This document shows, piece by piece, positions 1-11,256 of a stretch of DNA of 64,000 nt. This stretch comes from Symbiodinium natans. Lineage: Eukaryota; Sar; Dinophyceae; Suessiales; Symbiodiniaceae. The stretch lies in assembly GCA_905221605.1 (NCBI GenBank), contig CAJNDS010002146.1:310001-374000 (forward strand), in the 5' to 3' direction. Under the pieces are notes generated by a model, which was not told the DNA's origin, did no database searches, and saw only the letters and a list, made by a program, of their open reading frames with translations. A program made the position numbers and the translations under genes. Positions within the stretch are counted from its first letter, which is position 1; every line of letters begins with the position of its first letter.

Positions 1-275
1 CTGGAGGTTGCTGGCACACACTTCTCGCACAGACATGAAAACCATCATGCTCCATGGAAAAATCTTCGTCCATCCAGCTTGCTGTAGCATCATCGCACCC
101 TGACTCAGGTGCTCCGCTACCATGTTGAAAAACGTGGTAAACATCATGGCTCACTTTTCCTACCACGCTCTAAAGGCAAAACAACTTTTCTCGCTTTCGA
201 CTCTTGAGCCTAAGCCTCCGGTGTCAAACTCGTTCTGCTCAGACTCAACATGCCTTAGGGCATTTGGTGTCTTTC

Positions 276-2340
276 CTACTGCACCCATTCACTGTACCTG
301 GATACATGCTGTACACTTAACATGAGGATTAAGCAGATCAACTTGTCACCGGGGCGACCGGTTTCACGTTCAGTGAAGGCAAAGTCAAACGAACATGTGC
401 TACACGCCCTAACATCTGGTCTTGCTTGGACATGGCGGTCAGCACGGGCTTGGAACTTGATGCAGTGCTCGCACCAAGGCATGAAAGGGATATGCGACAA
501 TGCGTGGCGACGCATTTCCTCAGGTGTAGGCTCAGAAACGGGTGCTTGCTCTCGGGGCAATTGGACTCTTGCATCCTCGACCTGATGTCGTTCGAGCAAT
601 CTCTGGCGGTCCATGAAGTTGTGGATGCGCTGCAAGACGGTTGCCTTGCCTCCACTCTTGCCGATGCCCAATGCCGTGCAAGCAGCTCGCAATGTGGACA
701 AGGTGCATCCCTCATGAAGCTCAACCCCTTCCACAACCACATGTGCACGCATGGCCGGCTGCATCACTTCCTCCGCCTCTTGCCCCGGAAGCTCATCTCC
801 TTCCTGAATTTCGTCATCGGGTCCCGCTATGTTGCCAACTCCACCTATCGGAACGTCTGGTAACCCTGCATCGGACTCTGCATCTTCCGATACATGGTCT
901 CGCCGGGCTGCCGGCACTCTCCCAAACAGTTCATCGATGTTGATTTTGCTGCATGATCCGATGGTGATGATATTGTGGATACGGCTCGGCACAAAGGAAG
1001 CTTCTGACAGGTCAAGTGAGCTCAGCGGCGTGTTCAGTTCGAAAACAGCCCAGCCACTCGCCTCTTGCCTTAGCGTAGTCCGGAACTGGACTCCTAAGTG
1101 CGTCAAAGGGACAGTGCAATCAAGAAGGCAGTCGGACATGTCGCGCCTGGCATACACGCCTGATGTCACTTCCTGAAACCGATCATTCAACGCAAGCCAC
1201 GGACCAGAAATTTCGAGGGCCAAGACAGAAGGCCCACGATCATCACACGCCGTCACGCTGGAAATCATTCCAGTCGCGCGCAGACTGTTGTGGCAGTAGT
1301 GCATGGGGACACGCAAGGATGCATCAGGGCTGGTCAAGTGAGGCACTCCGTCCTCATCATGGATGATGTTCCATCCCTGCTTCATCAACTTGCCAACCGA
1401 AAACAGTGGTCGGCTGACACTGCTCAGCAGCCACCGCTCCTTGAACTGCACGTGTCCAATTTGCAACACTGCCATGCGGGTTTTGGAACCTGTGATTTTG
1501 TGGCCTTGCGCATCTCGGAAGTTTTCCTGGGTGTTGGCACACTCAACGCCCACATCTCCCCAGGACAGTGGCAGACAGGATGCATCCGAACCCGAATCAA
1601 CCACTATCTCTATATCCCTGCATCCACCCTGCTGGCCTGCTGTGCTCTGGACTGTCTGAACAAAGAACGTAGCAGGGTTGCTGGAAGGATAGTGAGGAGT
1701 GCACAGGCAAGCATCCGTAGTGGCTGTGGCAGGAAGCACACCATCACAAACGGTCCAATCTTCATCACCGTCTGTTGCTGACATATCATAGACCTCAACA
1801 CCGCACTGCTGGGCAAACACTGTGTATTCTGGCTCGGCAATCGCCTGAGCAAACACTGTGCATTCTGGCTCGGCAATCGCAACGAGATCGTTGCTCTCCT
1901 GCACTGGCACAAGGTTGGGGAGGCTAGGGTGTCCGTGCGGGATCAGGGCTAGCGACTTAACAACCTTGAGGAAATCATCCCCGGCAGCGGGACAAGAGTC
2001 CGCGGTGAGTGCATTGATGCTTCCACCGCACCAGTCACCCGTCACGTCGATCTGAACCATGTTCACAGAACGCATTGTTGTGCTGGTGTCAGGAGATGGC
2101 CTGACTTGCGACGCTGACGGTCCAGCCGTGCTGGGGGCAGTGGTGCTCGCATCATCTCCCTGCACATGTTGCACGTTCTGCCAGCACTCACTCTTGTAAT
2201 GCCCTCGCTTGCCGCATGCATGACAGATGACATTCTGTCGGGCACCTTTGCCTGCATCAGGACCTTTGGGGTTTCCTTTCTGGCCTTTGTCGCCTCTGCC
2301 CTTGCCTTTAGGCTTGCCGGACTTGGGGCCTTTAGGGTTC
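276..2340 (-). pseudogene. copia-1 Pol: zinc knuckle, protease, SAP, integrase N-terminus
   Basis: The frame carries a retroviral-type CCHC knuckle at about 2226-2180 (C-HA-C-GKRG-H-YKSE-C), just upstream of the GTG at 2174 that bounds the 632-codon ORF. Numbered from that GTG, the aspartic protease active site DSGSD is at residues 193-197 (about 1.6 kb), followed by the 'FSVGKLM' protease C-terminal motif. A 12-residue tandem duplication (AIAEPE..TVFAQ) lies at 101-122. Residues 492-520 match the SAP helix-extended-helix pattern (LSTLRAAC...GGKATVLQRI). An HHCC-type gag-pre-integrase zinc site follows (H557...C568-x2-C571), then the beginning of the DDE integrase. The frame ends at a TAG right after 'YSEWVQ', where an intact element would continue into the integrase core. 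Confidence 0.8.
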
Positions 2341-3368
2341 CTCCCTTGGGACCTTTAGTACCCTTAGGTGAACCACCACCCTTAGGACCCTTTGGCTTAC
2401 CCTTATACCCCTTAGGATTACCCTTGCGCTGCAATGCATCGACCTCCATCGGCACGGGCCCATCGTTAGGCCCTGCAGGTTGCCTCCTGTTGGCAAAGAG
2501 GCTGTCTCCTGCAAACAGATTGCGAGCATCCCACTTGGCATTCATTCTTTCAAAACGCAAGGCGGCTTCCCTCAAGGCATCATACGTGACATCTTCAGTA
2601 CTGGTCTTGAAATCATCGTCCAATTTCTTGCCGCTACTGCGTTCATACTCCTCAAAGATACGTTCCATATCTAAGACTTGAGGCAACAATGGCTCATTGC
2701 CCTTGAAGTGGTTCATGCTGGTCGATTGCACTCAAGATGCCAAGCGATCGCGTTCTCGACGTCGGCTGAAACAGCTGGATGAGCTGCCTCAGGGCCTCGA
2801 AGCCTGACTGGGCAGGCACTCGCTGGATCAGCTGCAGGCCCCTGCCCTTCACAAGGCTGCACAAGAGTGCAAACAGCTGCTTGGATCGTTGGGCTGCCTC
2901 AGGACTTTTATACCCTTGACCCTCTTCATCAGGGTGCTGCTCAAGATATGCAATTTCATCTCCAAAAGCAGAATCAAGGGCACACAAGTACTGCTTGAGG
3001 CTCCAAAACCACTGCAGCCACATGCCATGCTCTTCCTCTCTCGTGGCAGGCTTAAACACATCGGGTTTCGGGAGAATGCGGGCCATGTCACTGCCTGCAA
3101 TTCCCTGCTTTGCATTGCCTTGCGACGTTGCTGCACTCAGGGCAGCCTGTGCAGCGGTTGCTGCTGCAGTCGTCGCCTCCATCATCTGTCTCATCATGGT
3201 CATCATATCATCTGGCGTCACATACATACCCTGCGCTTGCGGACTGCCAGGGCTGAACGGATTCTGTGCTGCTGACGCTGAAGCCTGGCTCGCCTGTGCA
3301 CCTTGGGGCAAGTGCACGCCTTGGCCAGGGTCAACCTCAAGATCGCTTATGTCATCTTGCGATGCCAT
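2341..3368 (-). pseudogene. copia-1 Gag, frameshifted
   Basis: Gag-like capsid precursor of copia-1. The first ATG of the upstream frame is at 3368 (residues MASQDDISDLE). The N-terminal part is Ala/Gln/Met rich. Around 2.75-3.1 kb comes a helical segment with the 'WLQWFWSLKQYL' and 'RSLGILSAID' type motifs seen in copia capsids. The frame shifts near 2.71 kb; the continuation (MNHFKGNEPLLPQVLDMER, then a KLDDDFK segment) is in another frame down to about 2.34 kb. A Lys/Gly/Pro-rich basic linker follows and leads into the zinc knuckle of the next feature. The frame upstream of 2.71 kb and the pol frame are the same, so the two indels compensate. Decay or assembly error is likelier than programmed frameshifting. 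Confidence 0.7.
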
Positions 3369-3399
3369 CACAGCAGCAATCAAGCACTTCGGGAATCTC

Positions 3400-3966
3400 T
3401 CACTCACTCTCAAGATCCACAGCTTCGGTCTGGGGCACTAAGGATCTTTGGAACTTGGCAGGTTGCGTTTCACACAGATCGATAACAGATGGCGAAGACT
3501 GCAACGCTCTCTTAAACGTCGGCCGGCTGTCCTCTGCCAACAACTGTTCGATCAGTCCAAGGTCTCGTTCGAAATTTGGACCCTCTTGCTCTGCCTGGAC
3601 GAAGCGAAGTTGCTTTGCAAACGGAATCGCCTCCTCACACACTCGGTCTCTACCAAGATCTATAAAGTTCTCCTTCAAGCCTTGATCTTTCAAGCAAGTG
3701 TTTCCGAAGCACCAAACTTGCTCAACCGTATGAAGAGTTTCCAGCTTCTTCTGGAAAGCAGTGTGGATCCCTACCAAGACAGCTTGCCACCCGTATTCAG
3801 TTCGGTTGGCTGGCCTGGGCCGATTCAACAGTTGTTCAAGATACAGGCTGTCCAAGAGCTCTTTAAGCGAATCGCAACTGGCAACAGTTGCCGTGTTCAC
3901 AAAAGTCACTTGGACGCCAACCGGCTGTCCAGCCGGCAGGTCAATATGGCGCAAGCTACGGCTCAC
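3400..3966 (-). CDS. Unknown 188-codon ORF upstream of copia-1 Gag
   Basis: An open frame of 188 codons overlaps the 5' edge of the copia-1 Gag frame and runs in the same direction. The product is acidic and Leu/Gln rich, with a predicted helical middle (FDR-free stretches such as KELLDSLYLEQLL and LIEQLLAEDS). I recognise no domain. It could be a 5' leader ORF of the retrotransposon, an exon of a host gene into which copia-1 inserted, or a chance frame. Its length and protein-like composition favour real coding origin. There is no evidence for the start codon beyond it being the first ATG. Confidence 0.3.
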   Translation of the reverse strand: MSRSLRHIDLPAGQPVGVQVTFVNTATVASCDSLKELLDSLYLEQLLNRPRPANRTEYGWQAVLVGIHTAFQKKLETLHTVEQVWCFGNTCLKDQGLKENFIDLGRDRVCEEAIPFAKQLRFVQAEQEGPNFERDLGLIEQLLAEDSRPTFKRALQSSPSVIDLCETQPAKFQRSLVPQTEAVDLESE

Positions 3967-5640
3967 TTCCTACAAAGGACCCCGAAAGAAGAAAACAAAG
4001 ATCAGAAAGCCTGGGCCCCCGAACGCACCCAAAAGATGCTAGAGACCCCAACGACGTGTCTCGAAGCTCGGGCTTTCCCGGGCTCCGCTACCATGAAAAA
4101 CTTTTGAATCCGTAAAGACGCCTGCAGATTCGAATCACTCAAGTCACATGCTACATGGGAGCAACAGGTAAAACAACTGCAAAACATAATATCTGGGCAT
4201 GCTGTAAATCGGGAAAATCCTAAACAGTTGCCCTGGCACTTTGAGGACGATGCCGAAGACCTAGGGTCATACCCAAGACACAGTGCTAGCCTCAATTCCA
4301 GCTTGGCACAAGAGCCTCGAAGCCTTGGGAGTTCCAGCTGTTGGTTCGGAGTCTAGTAAGACCCTCAAGACCAGTTCGATCGTTCAAGCAGACAGTCTGG
4401 AAAAGATCGGGATGAGTGGCTTCCATTTTGCGTATGACCGGCAAGAACAACGAGATGATGTGAGATGGATTTGTGAGAGGTTACTTGTAGTGAACACGAG
4501 AGCAACTTTTGAAAAAAACATAATTCAGGAAGCAAGACTTTCCCTCCAGAATCTTGGCACAGATTTTGCAGGATTTGGTGGAGTCGTGTCTTCTCCAGCT
4601 CTCTGATCTGCTTCCGTCTTCCAAGCCGATGGGTTGCCCTGGGCAGAGTGCGAGGGCTTTGTGCTCTCCCTTCTAAAAGTTCAAAGCGCGTCACACCGAA
4701 GCTCGCCTTGCGAGCAAACCTGGCCCGACATGTGTTTTTAAGCCAAATCAGCTCAAGAGACAAGTCACGGCAGCGAGGAAACTTCGCACGTCACTCATAG
4801 CTTCTTCCAGAAAAACTTCTGCGTGGGACCGCACCGGATCTCGATGACGGCTGTTATTTGTCGTCAGTCAGTGACGGCGCGCGTCGAAACTTGTAAGATC
4901 ATCTTCGAATCGTTTCCAAAATCTCAACCTGGTGGGTCCGGAGAAGGGGTCACCAGGCGGCCTTCTGGAGCCCATTTTTTGGAGCCGTTCTCTTGCAGAC
5001 GGCCCCACATGTGGAGCTGCCCAGATTCAGCCTCAGAAGTGGGCGGCACGATCTTTATGAATTTTGCGAAGGGGGCTTTGAGCAAGGGGGCTTCCCTCAA
5101 ATTCGAATTGGAGGAAGGTAGGAGAAGGGCGCTCCGCATCATGGCAAAGCTGCATTTCTCCAAACTAGATTCAGCCGCAATTATCCAGCCTCGACATGGA
5201 TTTTTCAGCTTCCACCTTCTTTGTGTTTGCCCTTTTCCGGACAACTGACAGAAGTTTTTTTTCACACAAAAACCCGCCAGCAGCACGAAACAACCAAACA
5301 ACAAAGCAAAACAGGCCCTCTGACTTCACAACGGGGCCAGCCAGAAAACGCTCTTCATCGCTGTAAAATGCAATCCAAAGCAAGAATGGAACTAGATAGC
5401 TTGCAAGTAACCACAGATTTCATTCCTTCTGGGCCTTCTAGCAAAGTCTGGCCGTTTGCAAGTCCTAATCACATCTGGGCCTTCAAAAGAATTTTTAGGC
5501 AAACAGTTTAGGGTCTACTCACTGCTGGCACTCGAGCACTGACAAGGGTAAGAGGCAGACCAGAAACCTGCAGCTAAATGCAAAACCTACACCGCCAAAC
5601 TGCTACCACGCACAGCTGCACACAGACAAGCCAGACTTAA
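3967..5640. other. No recognisable gene
   Basis: Only short overlapping frames on both strands. None has a motif, compositional bias or splice context that I can support. A minus-strand frame at 4763-4365 (132 codons) is the longest and looks random. Confidence 0.5.
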
Positions 5641-5660
5641 TCCAAATATAAAAAATTGGG

Positions 5661-5862
5661 CGGCGGCAAGTTTCCTGACATTTGTTTTTGCGCCCAAACG
5701 CACAGTTTGTTGTTGAGATCCCAGCCAAGTTTCCTACATTTGTTGTTGGTGTGTAAAACTCATGTTTTTGGAGAGCCCAGAAGGTTTTCTAACATTTGTT
5801 TTGGTGCCCATAATTCATGTATTGTTTCAAAGGGGCCGGCAGATTTCCTGACTTTTGTTTTG
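5661..5862. repeat. Degenerate tandem repeat, about 53-60 bp unit
   Basis: Four imperfect copies of a unit built around 'TTTCCTGACATTTGTTTT' followed by a 'GGTGCCCA...CATG' tail, starting near 5668, 5728, 5781 and 5839. The copies are strongly diverged, so this is an old minisatellite. Confidence 0.6.
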
Positions 5863-5899
5863 GTTGTCTTTTCCGCCCTTACAAGTCGAGTTGGCGTTT

Positions 5900-8830
5900 C
5901 CTCAGTAGTAGAAGAAAGAACCCTGCGTTAAGTACAAATTAAAATTTTAGAAAATCTTTGATCTCTCAAATCAAATCTGAACAAAAAAAAATAACACTTA
6001 AATTTATCCAAACAAAAGATGATAAATGCAAAAAATAAATCCACAAGAAGTAAATCCAAAAACTGAATCCGGCCAACCCCCAACAGCGCCTGACCAAATT
6101 TCCAAGTCGCATGTGATCTTGCTGCAAGCCTACCGTTTTACAGGTCAATTTCTACAGGAAATCTTTACGCAATGAAATTGATTCGTTCCAGAAGTTGAAA
6201 AGTCAGTCTTCAGCTTCTTTACGGTCCGTCACAGTGCGACTCCCATGGTGCGGTTGCAAATAAGTCGCTTACAAGGGCTGCCTTGAAAGAGTTTGTTCTT
6301 ACTCTGTTCAGCTTCGGCGTTTTTCCAGGTGTGCAGTCACTGTTGGCCGTTGTCTGCCCTTGTGCCAGCAGCCTTACCTTGTGTTATTCCCACGTGTTGC
6401 TGGGCCTAACGGCATTGCTGAAGGTGACAGCTTGGTTCCTGTGCAAACAAGACTTCTGCCTGACAAAGTTGGATTGTCTCCTGTGTGTCGGAGGGTTGCT
6501 GACCTTGTGCGCACGATCACTAAGACACTTGTCATTAGTTGAAACATCCAAAACTTGCAGCAATCTAATGGCAGCAGAGTGGACTTTTAGGGGCTTTTTT
6601 TGGACTTCGCACCACTCCACCTTCTCAAGAATGAGCACCACACTGAATGGACATCAGCTTCCGCGCCCTTGGTATGATGCCCACCCGCTTCAGGGGGCTG
6701 GGCAAACCCAATTTAAAGCAACCAAGCAACATCTCACACTGAACAGCTTCTGCACTGTCACGACAACTTCAAGAAGCCTCGAACTCTTGCTACCCTCCCC
6801 CCAACCTTCCCTATCCAGTTCCAGAACAAAGGTGCTCTGCAGTATTGGCAAGTTCAGCAGGCCATTCGGACGCATAAGAACACAAAATTAGGAAATCTGG
6901 TGAAGTGCTGCCGGATTAAAGGTTTTGCTGCTGTGGATATGTGGCTGCGCCGAACACAGTTGTGCGCTGAACATTGGAACTCTTTGAACTTTCTTGCACC
7001 CGCTGTTCTTGTTCCAATGGCTAAAAACGACCTTTCTTTTGCTGCAGGTCAGAGCAAAGGTTTGACTGCTGTCTAGTTGTTTTTCCTTGCAATTGGCAGC
7101 TACTGCTACTTGCAGGCTTCCTTTCTGGAAAGCTTAAGGTTCTGACGTCCCAGTTCTGCACTGTCACACGGGTATGCAATCTGGAACGGGATTGAAACAA
7201 GTTTCAAGAGCAGGACATAAAGCTACCAAACTGCTGGGGGCACCCCATGGTGTTAGCCAGTGGAGAGCTCCAAGTCGGTTTATGCCAATTCCCCATGGTG
7301 TGGCGGCTACTTGACTATGCGAGCTGCTGATAAGATTTCGAGGGTCTGTAAAGGTTTGTGGGTAAAGATTCTGTCTCCACTGGCTGACCACTTTGACTTT
7401 GCTGTTCTTTTCTGTGCTAACCTTTGTTGCATTTATCACACCTAATTTCAACGACCTTAAGTGCTGAGCGCGGAAAACATGGATTAGTTTTGCGGGTTGT
7501 TGTAGTGGTTGTCTGCTGTGTGTTTGCTTTGGTTTTTGCGCCTGCGACAACAAAATTTACCTCATACAACTTCTAAAACTGCTATTAAATGCTGGGGAAA
7601 TGCGAAAATTAATGGACAAGTGAACGAACGGAGTTCTGCTTCCTACATAGCAGTGATGGATGTCAGTAAGCACGGGAAAGGGAGGTAAAGGCACAAAGGC
7701 GGTAAAGTAAAGACAAAAGCAAGAAAGGCAAGGTTCTAAAGGTTCGAGGTAAAGGCAAGCATAGTCAGCGTCAGAAAGTGGACGGCTACATATAAATCTT
7801 TGTGGGAAATCAGGAACGACGACGACCCGTTGAAGAGGTTTATGGACATTGTCAGTGCTGTGCCGCAAGATTGCAGCTTCGAGAAACTCTTTTTGCACGA
7901 CGCGTTTGTTCAACAAGCTGAGGTGAGGTCATTTGCCCTGTGCAATTTCATACACATTGGCATGTGGTTGGAGCGATTTCGAAATCATGCTTCTGGAAGC
8001 AGCTCCAGTCCGAACTTCTTTTGGCCACTTATAGGTTGTGTTTTAAGACTGTCCCAGCATAGCCTGCAACAATGCTCGATCCTGGAATGACCTCTTTTGA
8101 AGTGTGCTTTGGGTTTGGCTTTGCTTCGAACCCTGCTCGCAGGTGGTGATCCCTTCTGGGACAGCCAGAAGTGCAGGTGTGCTTGGTGCTGTGTTTGCTT
8201 TGTAGCTGGAGCATTGTGCGAGCGCCCGCTTGCAAGAAGATTCCATTGCTTTTGCTCTGGATTGCTTAAAAGTCAACAGTCAGACTGGTTTCGATGCATC
8301 ACATTGGAGATCTCCCATCAAGTTTTGGAGTTGCGTTGAGATTTACAGTTACGTGTGAAGAGAGTCAGAAAGAGAAAAAGCAGAAGAGTTCTGGATGGGT
8401 GAGTCCCAGGAATGTGAAGAACTTTGTTACATGACGCCTCTTCCTCGTTTCTTTAACCCCGAAATACTTGACCAAGGTTTTCTGGTTGCTTGAATGTTGA
8501 CATGAAAATTCGCTTTCTACACTATAATCCAAGTCTTCTCTCTTGAGATATAATTGTATTTTACTCACGCATGACATGTTGAAAACCCGTTTCTTGAAGT
8601 TTCTTTCTTTCTTTCTTTTTTAAATAAGAGTACATTTCAAAGCGTCCCTCAATGGTAACATAGTAAGGCTCGAAAAATATTTCTTTTTTCAAGGAAACGC
8701 AGTTGATAAATTCTTGAGTTTTTTATTTTGGCTTGATACGACATGTCGTAGACTTGGTCCTACGAACGGTTCTTCACAGAAAAATGTCATGACTAATCCA
8801 GAATTTGTTTTTCGTCAGGCTATAACAATG
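5900..8830. other. No recognisable gene; AT-richer stretch
   Basis: Small frames on both strands without motifs. The longest is 6283-6891 on the plus strand, hydrophobic at first and then random-looking. Poly-T and poly-A runs become commoner towards 8.5-9.1 kb. Confidence 0.4.
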
Positions 8831-8831
8831 C

Positions 8832-9206
8832 CTATACTCTTTCACATAAATCATCCATTGCTAAACATAGAGGATATTGATTGATGGAAGCGGTCCAAAT
8901 CTCGATGGCGTCCAATCTAGATTTTCTGAACTTGGACCGCGTGGTAACACCTGCTACTGCTCCAGCTGCACAGAGGCCAGCTGCACTGATACCAGCGATG
9001 TGTCCGACGGAAAGTTTTGCGGGTTCATCCTTGATATTTTCCACTTTGTCGTTACCAGAAAATACTCCGAGCGAAAAAAAAACATAAATGCATTGCAAAA
9101 AAAAGGACAACGAAACATTTTTTTGAGGGACGCTATGGTGTGTAATGGAAAGGATATGAGCTATAGTTGGCAATACGAGGCAAAAACACATATGCAACTG
9201 AGCCAC
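8832..9206 (-). CDS. Possible terminal exon of a small membrane protein
   Basis: The last about 75 codons of this minus-strand frame look protein-like: a charged segment (KVENIKDEPAKL), then an Ala/Gly-rich hydrophobic stretch (HIAGISAAGLCAAGAVAGV) that could be one membrane span, then a basic stop-transfer-like cluster (RSKFRKSR) and a hydrophilic tail. The first 45 codons run through a poly-A/T-rich stretch and are probably not coding; an acceptor-like AG lies near 9.07 kb on the minus strand. The function is unknown and it may be chance. Confidence 0.22.
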   Translation of the reverse strand: MAQLHMCFCLVLPTIAHILSITHHSVPQKNVSLSFFLQCIYVFFSLGVFSGNDKVENIKDEPAKLSVGHIAGISAAGLCAAGAVAGVTTRSKFRKSRLDAIEIWTASINQYPLCLAMDDLCERV

Positions 9207-9447
9207 CAGATATGTGCCAAGAGTTTCGGATCATGAGTTCAAAATAGTCATCTTGTTCTATTGTTGTAGAAAGATCTCGATTGGAGATTGGAGATTAGGC
9301 AGACAACAAGACAACAAGGGTTCATGTTGGATACTTCCAACAACAAACAAACCCGCTCCGTCGCAACCTGATCGCTCCTCTGCAGTGTAATCAATGCTCG
9401 TTTTCCAAACGTCTACTACTTTTTATGGACAGGAACAACTGTTTAAT

Positions 9448-10513
9448 AAAGTGGACTGAATTCTGGAGCCGACATTTCGTTGGCACCTATGTAGATGAAA
9501 AGATTGGCAGGAAAGCGCCAGAGAAAGCACAAGTTGTTCTGAGGAATGCCTAAGGTACGGTAATCAAGGATTCGGACCAGAGGATCATTGAGGTTGAGTT
9601 TCAGGACATTTCAGGAGTTACCGTGAAGGTTGAGGAAGTGTTCTTAATTTCATCAGTGATTCACGTAGGAAAGTTGATGAAGAAAGAGTTTAGGAATGGC
9701 ACAGCGACAGGTACCGTCCTTACAGAAGGAACAACCAAGATTGCAGTCAACTACAACAACCGCAACTCACTTACTGCTACAGCATTCGTGAGAGCAGTGA
9801 ACACAGCATCAACAGGAAAGCCGATACCCTTACACTTGTGTGAAGGCCTCAAGTCTGTCGTAGAGGAACAACGCAAAGGATGGTCATTCTGGAGAGACCC
9901 TTACCAAGTTCACTACAGCCTAGGAACTTCGCAGCATGTGGACTTTGACCTCAAGTTTCAGCCAGGAAAATACCCCTACAGAGCAGTCCTCATCAATGAT
10001 GAAAAGGAATGGCATCTACTGTACCGCAGTGTCATGTTTGGAGACCTAGACCTAGAGAATCCTACAGGTACGATCTTCGATGGAACTAGGAAGTACAGGG
10101 TGTTGACTTTAGCTTCAAACCAAGAGTTTTTCTTGAACCTCTTAGGAACGCCCAAAGAAGCCCAAGACAGGTGCATGTTCGAAGAGTACACTAAGGATGT
10201 TTGGTCGATCAGTGATGATGGCATTGAGGTGATTAGGTACCACCATTCGCCCAGGAAAGCGTTGTTCAATCCTCTAGATTCCAAAGATATCCCGGTAGAG
10301 ATCTCAAACCTGAAGCCTAATAGGAAAACCTATGGAGAGGAACCCATCAAGCATGAGTTCTTTGAGAATGACAAATCTTGGACCGACGATGAGCATGATC
10401 AGTTCCCTGAGGCATTCAATGGATTGTCCTGGACAGGACAATGTAGATTCAAGCTGATCTACCCAGTAGACTGTGCCTGCACCTGTAAACAGGGGGTAAA
10501 TGCACCTCCTTAA
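9448..10513 (+). pseudogene. copia-2 protease and following linker
   Basis: The retroviral-type aspartic protease starts with VD...SGADISLAP at about 9.45-9.49 kb, but five extra bases separate the catalytic Asp codon from the SGAD part, and a TAG and a TAA follow within 70 bases (the TAA sits where a Gln codon would be, in 'RNAQG'). From 9623 the frame is open for 296 codons: protease C-terminal strand (VEEVFLISSV..VGKLMKK), then a long linker with 'DVWSISDDGIEVIRYHHSPRK', a type of segment that follows the protease in dinoflagellate copia elements. Similarity to an element seems to end near 10.46 kb. Clearly inactive. Confidence 0.65.
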
Positions 10514-11235
10514 ACCGAACATCGGACATTCGACTGCCGTGGGTTGGGCTGAGGGCTTGAGGTTGTCTTGATCTAGGGGGAACGATCTGACCCCTCATAA
10601 GATGTACATCGTCAGGACTCCCAAACTAAGGGCCCATACTAAGGGCTCTGTTCCGAGTCTTCAGCTCCAGAAGCATCCAAGTTTCAGTGCGGATTTCCTG
10701 TGCGACGACGAATGCTTCGCTGCACGCGTTTCGCCATCTCTTGCCGCGGTCTCGAAGCCGGCAGACTGCGAGACGCCCTCACCGAGTGAGGTGTCGTTCA
10801 TTGTGCTCTCACTCCCCCGGGAGCTGACTTTGGAAAGCCACCCTTCGAGTTCCCCAAGAGGCCGTAAAGCCCTAAGGCCCTAAAGCCCTAAGCCCCAAAG
10901 CCCCGGATCTCAGAGCTTCGAAGCTCACTCTGGGCAGGGGGTCTACACAGTCCCATTGGAACGCACCCTAAACCCTAAACCTGAAACCCTAAACCCTAAA
11001 CCCTAAATGGTTCTAGCGTTTGGTTCCATTCCAAAACGATTTGTCATGCAAGGGCGTCGTCCAGCCATGGCCTCCTTACTGTCCATCCATCCCTGCTTAA
11101 GTTTAGGGTTTGGGGTTTAGGGTTCTTCTTCCATCCCTGCTTGGTAGGGCACTTGGGGGGGCCTTGCATGCAGGGTCATGTCGCCACTGCTTGGTCTTCC
11201 GGCTGAGTAGAGACCCTGGATCCCAAAACCCTATA
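10514..11235. repeat. Insert in copia-2 with interstitial telomere-like repeats
   Basis: This stretch interrupts the pol reading order. It holds CCCTAAA-type repeats at about 10966-11007 (several tandem units with small changes), the inverse GTTTAGGG form at 11100-11125, and degenerate 'CCCTAAGGCC' repeats at about 10865-10905. No coding content was seen. The plant-type telomere heptamer may have been captured at a break or brought in by an insertion. Confidence 0.55.
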
Positions 11236-11256
11236 GATCCTTAAACCTGCCTGCCG

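Larger units (their letters stand above)
1..3413 (-). mobile_element. Decayed Ty1/copia retrotransposon (copia-1)
   Basis: Read on the minus strand from 3413 towards 1, the order is Gag, CCHC zinc knuckle, aspartic protease, SAP-like segment, integrase zinc domain and the start of the integrase core. This is the copia gene order. The integrase core collapses after 276. Only scraps resembling its C-terminal side remain between 275 and 1, and RT and RNase H would lie outside the window. No LTR pair is visible. Two opposite one-base frame changes lie in Gag. The element is a non-functional relic, cut by the window edge. Confidence 0.8.
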
